28,394 bases of DNA from a virus. Under the pieces are notes generated by a model. The model had not been told where the DNA came from and made no database searches. It saw only the letters and a program-made list of their open reading frames with translations. The DNA lies in the IMG/VR virus record IMGVR_UViG_3300025141_000562, positions 1 to 28,394 of that record; one strand, given 5' to 3'. A program made the translations under genes and the position numbers. Positions 23,376 to 28,394 of this stretch are shown here, piece after piece. Every line of letters starts with the position of its first letter. The stretch's first letter is position 1.

Positions 23376-24338
23376 CTAGCTCAACCGGCCACCTAGGTCA
23401 GAATCCTGCCCCAACACCGCGTTAAGGATTTCGTCCATCGACATGTTTGCCGTGGATCCTACGGGTGAAGAGGCTGTTCCGGCCTGAGTTGCTGGAGGGG
23501 CCGCTTCGGCTCTTCGCTTGGCAGTGTTAATCAGACGGCCCTCATTGACCGCCCGAATGGCTCGTTCTCCCGCCAAAGACAAGGCCGCCCGATAGGCGTC
23601 CTCCGTCCCCGACGAGAGAAGCTTGGTGATAGTCGGATCGTTGGAATCCAAGATCTGGCGAACCTGACCCTGAACCCTCTCGTCACGAAACTCCCTATAC
23701 TGGCCACCCTTCATGTCCTCAAAAATCGCGTTCAGACGACTGGCCTCCCTGTGCGGAGCAAAAGTCTCCGCCACAGAGTCAACCTGACTTCTGAGCTTCT
23801 CGATCTCGCCCATCAAGGCAACCTCCCGCTCAGAAGAGCCGGGGTTTGCCTTGAGACGGGCGTCCATCACCTCAAGTAGGGCACCAAAACCATCTCCATT
23901 TTGTGCTTTTTCGGTGAACCGCTGTCGCAGCTCATCAACGGTAGGTGCAGTCTCCTGCGCCGCATTGTCGGCCCCATTCGGCCTCTGGCCCGCCTGTTGC
24001 GCTTGAAGCGCCAGGAAGGCCTGTTGGAGTTGATTTTGGTTGTCCTGCAACTTAGCCCGCTCAGACTCAATGTCTCGCCTCATATCAGCGACTTCTTGAG
24101 TTTTCCTGGTCAGGCCAGATTGCATCTCTCGGTAGATGGCGAGGTTTTCGGGCTCCAGGTCAAGGGGGTTCCCCGACCAGAAAGACCCTGAACCGTCTTC
24201 ACCATCGCTCGAGCCTTCGGTCCCATTCGCTTCAACGTCAGCCTGCGTGTCGATCTCTCCGGCGGCCACCGGGGAGTTGTCGCCTATGCCTGCGTCTGCA
24301 TCAACCTCTGGGTTGTCGTTGCCAAGCTCTGGATTCAC
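23376..24338 (-). CDS. Scaffold protein
   Basis: 320 aa, GTG start at 24338 with GGAG about 6 nt upstream, 18 nt after the preceding stop. The first 60 residues are acidic and disordered (Asp, Glu, Asn, Gly). A long coiled-coil-like helix follows from about 70 to 115 (TRKTQEVADMRRDIESERAK then Gln-rich), and more helices follow to residue 270. The C-terminus is short and helical, with NMSMDEILNAVLGQD, a candidate coat-binding motif. High charge, helix content and position directly before the major capsid gene are the standard signature of phage scaffold proteins (T7 gp9, P22 gp8). No protease signature is visible, so scaffold release rather than proteolysis is more likely. Confidence 0.85.
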   Translation of the reverse strand: MNPELGNDNPEVDADAGIGDNSPVAAGEIDTQADVEANGTEGSSDGEDGSGSFWSGNPLDLEPENLAIYREMQSGLTRKTQEVADMRRDIESERAKLQDNQNQLQQAFLALQAQQAGQRPNGADNAAQETAPTVDELRQRFTEKAQNGDGFGALLEVMDARLKANPGSSEREVALMGEIEKLRSQVDSVAETFAPHREASRLNAIFEDMKGGQYREFRDERVQGQVRQILDSNDPTITKLLSSGTEDAYRAALSLAGERAIRAVNEGRLINTAKRRAEAAPPATQAGTASSPVGSTANMSMDEILNAVLGQDSDLGGRLS

Positions 24339-24356
24339 GGAATCTCCAGGTTGCGA

Positions 24357-24923
24357 CTAAGTGTTGAGTTGTTCCCGAACTAGTCGCTCAAGTTCGGGCC
24401 TCTTTGTTGTACTGGGGGCTTTAATCCCCAGCAACTTAGCTTGCGCCTTTAGCGCCGGCCAAGTCTCAGCGACAATCGTATCCGCTTCTACTACATCTGT
24501 GTCAACGGCTACTTGATTGTTTTTATCATGCTTGTCTTGGGACGACTCCCTTTCCGCCGCCCAACGGGCCACGATCTCAGCCTCTGTATACGATCTCGTA
24601 CCTGACGTTGACCTTCCCTTGGGAAGGTTTCCGGCCTCTACCAAACCATGCTTTTTTAGGATTGCCTTCGCCTCGGACTTTGTCACCGTCTTATTTACAA
24701 GGCGCTCTTCTGGGGCGTTTTCAGAGAAGGTGTACTCGTCCCTGTGTACCACCTGGCTCCTCGCGTCCGCCATAAAGTCATGCTTAAGTGTGCCTCGGCG
24801 CTTACACCGAGAGCACCTAAGAAACAAAAACTTCTGGGCCTCTTGGGCCCTGAACCCCGCGACAGTAAATCCCTGCCCGGAGCTGTGCTCGCATCGAGTG
24901 CAGGCGAGTGTGTAGATAGGCAT
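24357..24923 (-). CDS. Zinc-ribbon (FmdB-like) protein with C-terminal SAP/HeH-like helix pair
   Basis: 188 aa, ATG at 24923 preceded by a strong AAGGAGG (24928-24934), 12 nt after the portal stop. It begins MPIYTLACTRC and has four Cys, C8-x2-C11 and C37-x2-C40, forming a probable zinc ribbon of the FmdB type. The middle carries an acidic, Lys/Arg-rich stretch with TKSEAKAILKKHGLV, a short helix. The last 30 residues (LKAQAKLLGIKAPST, then RPELERLVREQLN) match a SAP/HeH/Rho-N-like helix-hairpin that often binds nucleic acid. Genes of this kind turn up between portal and scaffold in some podovirus-like genomes (recollection). A role in head assembly, portal handling or host-gene control is possible; it is not a known essential morphogenesis factor. 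Confidence 0.7.
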   Translation of the reverse strand: MPIYTLACTRCEHSSGQGFTVAGFRAQEAQKFLFLRCSRCKRRGTLKHDFMADARSQVVHRDEYTFSENAPEERLVNKTVTKSEAKAILKKHGLVEAGNLPKGRSTSGTRSYTEAEIVARWAAERESSQDKHDKNNQVAVDTDVVEADTIVAETWPALKAQAKLLGIKAPSTTKRPELERLVREQLNT

Positions 24924-24935
24924 GAAGCCTCCTTC

Positions 24936-26873
24936 CTAGAAAGTTGGGACCCCGGGGGACGGGGCAAACGATGATTGCGCCGCGGCCGGGATAGTTAACG
25001 GCTCCCCCGTTGCTGGGTTCACGGCAGCGCCCGCCGCAATAGACTCCTCCGGCCCCGGGCCAGCCATCTCCCCCGGCGGCGGCTGCTGCTGCGGGCCCCC
25101 GCCAGCCTGAGTTGCTGCCTGGCCGAAGAGTTGGGCGAAACTGTCTCGGAGCTCAGGGCTGTCCTGTTCCCAAAGAGAGAGCGCCTTGTTGTAGAAGAGA
25201 GCGACCGCCTCCTGGGGAACCTGGGCCACGGTGAGCGCCTGAGCAGCAGACGCCAAAGCGTTCATGAATCCAATGTAAGCCTGGCGTTCAGCCTCGGGGC
25301 CAATCGGCTTCATTGAGCCGGCGTGGACACCGACGTCAAACTCTCCCCGGATGTCATGTCTTGTATACGACATCGGGGTGTCTCCTCCGGTAATCCGGAC
25401 CCACCGCTCTGCATCGTAGAACTGCTGCATAACCTGCAACGTCTTCCTTGCGACCGTGCGAACAAAGACCTCAAAGATTCGGAGTTTCGACTCCGAGCGG
25501 CCAGCGTGCATCGCAGCTCGGTACGAAACCTCCGTCGCTGACTTCGCGGAACTCCGCCCCCCGCGCATCGCCTCATCCCCGGCGCCCACTTCGTTCATGA
25601 GCCCACGAAGGATGTTGAAGGTTCCAAGGAACTCCTGGGGGAAGGCGGGCATGACTAGGTTGCGGACGTCGGCCGCCACGTTCTTACTCTTGGCGGCGAC
25701 CATCTGAGGGGTCTTCGATCCAAGAGCCGCCTTGGCCTGCTTGTCAAAGATGCCATCCTTGTAAACCGTCTTGAGCGCCATCGACGCCTCGAGGCCAGAG
25801 ACCGCCCCGTCAACTAGGCGCTGAAGACGCTCTGCCAGGGGGAGCATCTTGTGAACCAGGGAGATTCCGTAAAACTGGTCGTTCACCTTCTCAAAGCGGA
25901 GGTCGACAAAGGGGTAGCCCTCCATGTCTAGGGGGGAAAGTGCGTGCTTCAGGATAGTCGGCCCGCTGCCCTTAGAGCTTGGCTGCTGACAAGCCCACAG
26001 AACCCTCAACTCCTTCACTCGACGACGCTTCTTGCCGCCGCCCGTCCGAACAACTCGACTAGCCCAATCGTGATACCAGATCTCATAGACCTCGATGTGC
26101 TCAGCCTCTTCCTTCCGCCAAACATTCCCAACGCCGTCCTCATTGAGCGCGTCAATAGACTTCACCTTGTCTGGGAACAGGTGCTTTGTGTTTCCAAAGC
26201 GGTCGTCGTTTTTAATCTCGTCAATGTGAATTAAGTGGCGAACGGCAACCCACGGCATCCGGTGAATCTCGTCGTACCCGGGCGGGAAGATGAAGTTGAA
26301 CGGGGAGACTCTGAGCATCGTCGCATGTGCAGCAGACCTATCTGGGGGGATTCCCATCTCCTCGAGGCGGTCGCGAATCGTCTGCATGACCGTGTCGTCC
26401 TCGTCCACGTCATCCTCGTCCAGGTCCCGGTCATAGTCCTCGACAGGAACAAAGACCCCGGCGGGCTGATAGGTCACGCGACCAATTCCGGCAGACAGAA
26501 TCAGGGCGTCGTCGAGGATCTTCTTGCACTCGTTATTGAAGCCCCCCTCCTCCCACTCGTACATCAGAGCGGCCTGAGTCAGCTTTGCCTTCTGCTTCTC
26601 CTCGCCCAGCTCGGACGGGTTTCTTGGCTTTGCGAAGATCGACGGATCGTTGTGGAAAATATGAGGCTTGAGTGCGTCGATGGACGCCGAGATAATAGCG
26701 AGGCCGCGGTCCCCGTTCGGGCGCTCAACCCCAAGGCGGTAGGAGTCGAGCAACTTCCGCCAGTCGTCAAAGTGAGCCTTTCGGATGATCGACTCCGCGC
26801 TCAGGACCTTGTCCAAAAGGGCGGAAGCCTTCTCCTTCTTAACTGGCAGTTTCGTGGGGTCGAACTTCGCCAT
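24936..26873 (-). CDS. Portal protein
   Basis: 645 aa from the ATG at 26873, which overlaps the terminase stop as TGATG; GAGGT (26881-26885) lies 8 nt upstream. A longer GTG start at 26882 is possible but is less favoured. The N-terminal helices (LDKVLSAESIIRKAHFDDWRK), NDPSIFAKPRNPSE, a SPFNFIFPPGYDE stretch and later long helices fit podoviral portals in size and order. The P22-like group carries a similar asymmetry of charged loops. An acidic loop (EDYDRDLDEDDVDEDD) lies at about 142-160. The C-terminus is Pro/Gln/Gly-rich, probably disordered. It follows the large terminase directly, the usual packaging-module order. A dodecameric ring with the terminase docking on it is the expected role. 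Confidence 0.85.
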   Translation of the reverse strand: MAKFDPTKLPVKKEKASALLDKVLSAESIIRKAHFDDWRKLLDSYRLGVERPNGDRGLAIISASIDALKPHIFHNDPSIFAKPRNPSELGEEKQKAKLTQAALMYEWEEGGFNNECKKILDDALILSAGIGRVTYQPAGVFVPVEDYDRDLDEDDVDEDDTVMQTIRDRLEEMGIPPDRSAAHATMLRVSPFNFIFPPGYDEIHRMPWVAVRHLIHIDEIKNDDRFGNTKHLFPDKVKSIDALNEDGVGNVWRKEEAEHIEVYEIWYHDWASRVVRTGGGKKRRRVKELRVLWACQQPSSKGSGPTILKHALSPLDMEGYPFVDLRFEKVNDQFYGISLVHKMLPLAERLQRLVDGAVSGLEASMALKTVYKDGIFDKQAKAALGSKTPQMVAAKSKNVAADVRNLVMPAFPQEFLGTFNILRGLMNEVGAGDEAMRGGRSSAKSATEVSYRAAMHAGRSESKLRIFEVFVRTVARKTLQVMQQFYDAERWVRITGGDTPMSYTRHDIRGEFDVGVHAGSMKPIGPEAERQAYIGFMNALASAAQALTVAQVPQEAVALFYNKALSLWEQDSPELRDSFAQLFGQAATQAGGGPQQQPPPGEMAGPGPEESIAAGAAVNPATGEPLTIPAAAQSSFAPSPGVPTF

Positions 26874-28394
26874 CACAGCCACCTCGAGCCAACGTCGGCC
26901 TCGGCGGGCTGACGCATATCATCATCATCGTCCCATACACCGTAGTTTGGTGGTGGGTCTTCTTTTCTTCGTGGGTCGTTCCGGTTCGCCGCCCCGTGTT
27001 CAATATCACAAACAGCCTGCGCCTGTAGCCAACACATGACAAGGTCGTCGTGTTCTCCGGGCGGCGCCCCCACCTTTACTCGCTTGTGCATTTCGTCTCC
27101 AGATACCAGCGCCGTTGAGCTCGTACTCTTCTTCGTAAGCTCCATGAACATCCGCATCTCCTTAACTAGCCTCTCGCTACGAACTACCGGCATCCTAGAT
27201 CCAACAATGTCTATCCCGACGTGAACCATCACAGGCTTCGTCGCCACCGTAGTGCTCCACCCATACCTAGCATCGAAGTTTACCGACTCGATCATCTCGC
27301 GCTGGTACAGGTTCCAGTACTCAGTCTGCATTATCCCAAGGGATACAGCATGACCAACCCCGTTAATCTCCCAAGACAGGAGCGCATCGTTGTAGTGAAG
27401 AGCCAACAGCACGGCCCTTGCAGACGTCGGCAGGGCCTCCATCCGACTCTGAAGCTCGGCAACCTGGACCCTCGTATCTGTCCGAATGACCTGTATGGCG
27501 GTGTAGTCCCCTGACGAGCGCCCGGACGCCGGGTCAACGGCAACGATATAGTTGACCCCCTCCTGTGGGTGCTCCCAGACCCAAAGAGAGTCGTCTTCGG
27601 CAAGGCTCTTCCTCTTCAGAGTGGGCTCCATATAGCCCGCAAGGTTAAGCCTCTTGTCTGAGAAGTCCTGACCAGACTCGTCCACAATCGACCCCACGAA
27701 GATCGGCTTACGAACTCCGACCTTCTCGATCTCGGCCAACGACGGCTCCTCAAATACCCGGCTCGCAGAGAAGGCGAACGCCTCCTCCGGCTTCCCAGGA
27801 TACTCCTGCTTGAATAAGTCCCAGTCCCCCTGACACTTGTCCATCCAAGTCTTGTGAGCCCAGTGGGCCTGCTCAGGAGAGAGCCCGTACTCTCGAGTCA
27901 TCTCCAGGAGCGTCTCGTCAAACCTGGCCAGGATGTCCTTTGGCGAAACGCCTTCGGGCAACGGCCTCGCGTAGTTTGGCATCTCATGCCACGGGTAGAA
28001 GATCGACTCCCAATCGCTATCGACCTTGTTTCCCTTACTGTCCTCCCCGCGCCAGGCCTTCCAGAACTCTCGGTGGAAGTAACCACCCGACCCGTTTGCC
28101 GTCGACTCCAAAACCACCAGAGTCTCCGGGTCATCGGAGATAGTCTGCATCAACCCCAGCATGAAAGTCTCCGGATCGCTCCAGAACGCAATCTCAGAGC
28201 CGTGAAAGTAATGAATCTCAAAACCTCGCGTGGAGTGGACCGCATCAGCGACAGAGACCTCAAATCTTGAGTTAAGACCCGCCGTCTCGTCCAGTGGATG
28301 AGTCATCCAAAGCTCATTGTCGTTGTTTCTCCTGAGCTCTGGCCGAAGGTCCTCCATCTTCTTGCCCTCATCGAGCGCCTCGAGCAACTCCTCC
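26873..28394 (-). CDS. terL: Terminase large subunit, C-terminal part (5'-truncated)
   Basis: The frame is open to the right edge (28394), so the gene starts outside; the ATPase Walker A region is missing. Visible motifs, numbered from the first in-frame TTG at 28387: a Walker-B-like FEIHYFHGSEIAFW near residue 60, a coupling motif VLESTANG near 95, and then an RNase H-like nuclease. The nuclease has VAVDPASGRSSGDYTA (Asp near 285), SWEINGVG (Glu near 340) and GEHDDLVMCW (Asp pair near 455), matching the three acidic positions of phage headful nucleases. The tail is Pro-rich and acidic (VWDDDDDMRQP), as in terminases whose C-terminus contacts the portal. Its function is ATP-driven DNA translocation and concatemer cleavage. 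The stop overlaps the portal start. Confidence 0.92.
   Translation of the reverse strand, partial: EELLEALDEGKKMEDLRPELRRNNDNELWMTHPLDETAGLNSRFEVSVADAVHSTRGFEIHYFHGSEIAFWSDPETFMLGLMQTISDDPETLVVLESTANGSGGYFHREFWKAWRGEDSKGNKVDSDWESIFYPWHEMPNYARPLPEGVSPKDILARFDETLLEMTREYGLSPEQAHWAHKTWMDKCQGDWDLFKQEYPGKPEEAFAFSASRVFEEPSLAEIEKVGVRKPIFVGSIVDESGQDFSDKRLNLAGYMEPTLKRKSLAEDDSLWVWEHPQEGVNYIVAVDPASGRSSGDYTAIQVIRTDTRVQVAELQSRMEALPTSARAVLLALHYNDALLSWEINGVGHAVSLGIMQTEYWNLYQREMIESVNFDARYGWSTTVATKPVMVHVGIDIVGSRMPVVRSERLVKEMRMFMELTKKSTSSTALVSGDEMHKRVKVGAPPGEHDDLVMCWLQAQAVCDIEHGAANRNDPRRKEDPPPNYGVWDDDDDMRQPAEADVGSRWL

Noticed and set aside
1-28394. Host-type promoters, phage RNA polymerase promoters, tRNA genes, CRISPR arrays, integrase or insertion sequences
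   Set aside because: No convincing -35/-10 pair, conserved promoter repeat, cloverleaf, spaced repeat array or recombinase motif was found by eye.

Overview
The window is one continuous stretch of a tailed-bacteriophage genome (Caudoviricetes). The gene order and protein types point to a podovirus-like, short-tailed virion. Every gene I can support is on the minus strand, so the late operon is read from position 28394 down to 1. Genes are packed with 1-4 nt overlaps or gaps of about 25 nt or less; only two or three intergenic stretches reach 70-110 nt. The sequence is GC-rich, GTG starts are common, and there are no tRNA, rRNA, CRISPR, integrase or transposase signals. The host cannot be named. 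An N-terminal peptidoglycan-binding endolysin next to a small one-span membrane protein weakly favours a Gram-negative host.

Packaging and head module (28394-21050): large terminase (its N-terminal part lies outside the window), portal, a small zinc-ribbon plus SAP/HeH-like protein, scaffold, major capsid protein, a likely capsid-associated protein, and a small beta-sandwich virion protein. Two strong GC hairpins flank this last gene. They separate the highly expressed capsid genes from the tail genes, much as the T7 terminator follows gene 10, although neither hairpin has a U-tract.

Tail module (20980-14800): a gp4/gp11-like head-tail adaptor with an extra Ig/FN3-like region, an 804-aa nozzle or tail-tubular-B-like protein (P22 gp10/T7 gp12 type), a 68-aa helical protein, and three translationally coupled beta-rich proteins that share a helix, linker and beta-sandwich layout. 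No tape-measure gene or tail-sheath gene is present, in keeping with a short tail.

Ejection module (14777-2809): four proteins of 219, 215, 805 and 2736 aa occupy the position of T7 genes 14-15-16. The 2736-aa protein takes up about 29 percent of the window. It carries a triple DPFAGLG motif at its N-terminus, a second linear motif repeated 164 residues apart between Pro/Ala-rich linkers, a possible winged-helix segment, and Gly-rich hydrophobic segments near the C-terminus. It is the most unusual object here.

Adhesion and lysis end (2806-1): a small helical protein and three beta-rich proteins that are candidate adhesins, then a membrane protein and, at the window edge, the start of a gene with a clear peptidoglycan-binding domain. 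I found no anti-defence, toxin or other accessory cassette. The novelty lies in the giant protein, its linear motifs, the hairpins, and the unclassified beta-proteins.
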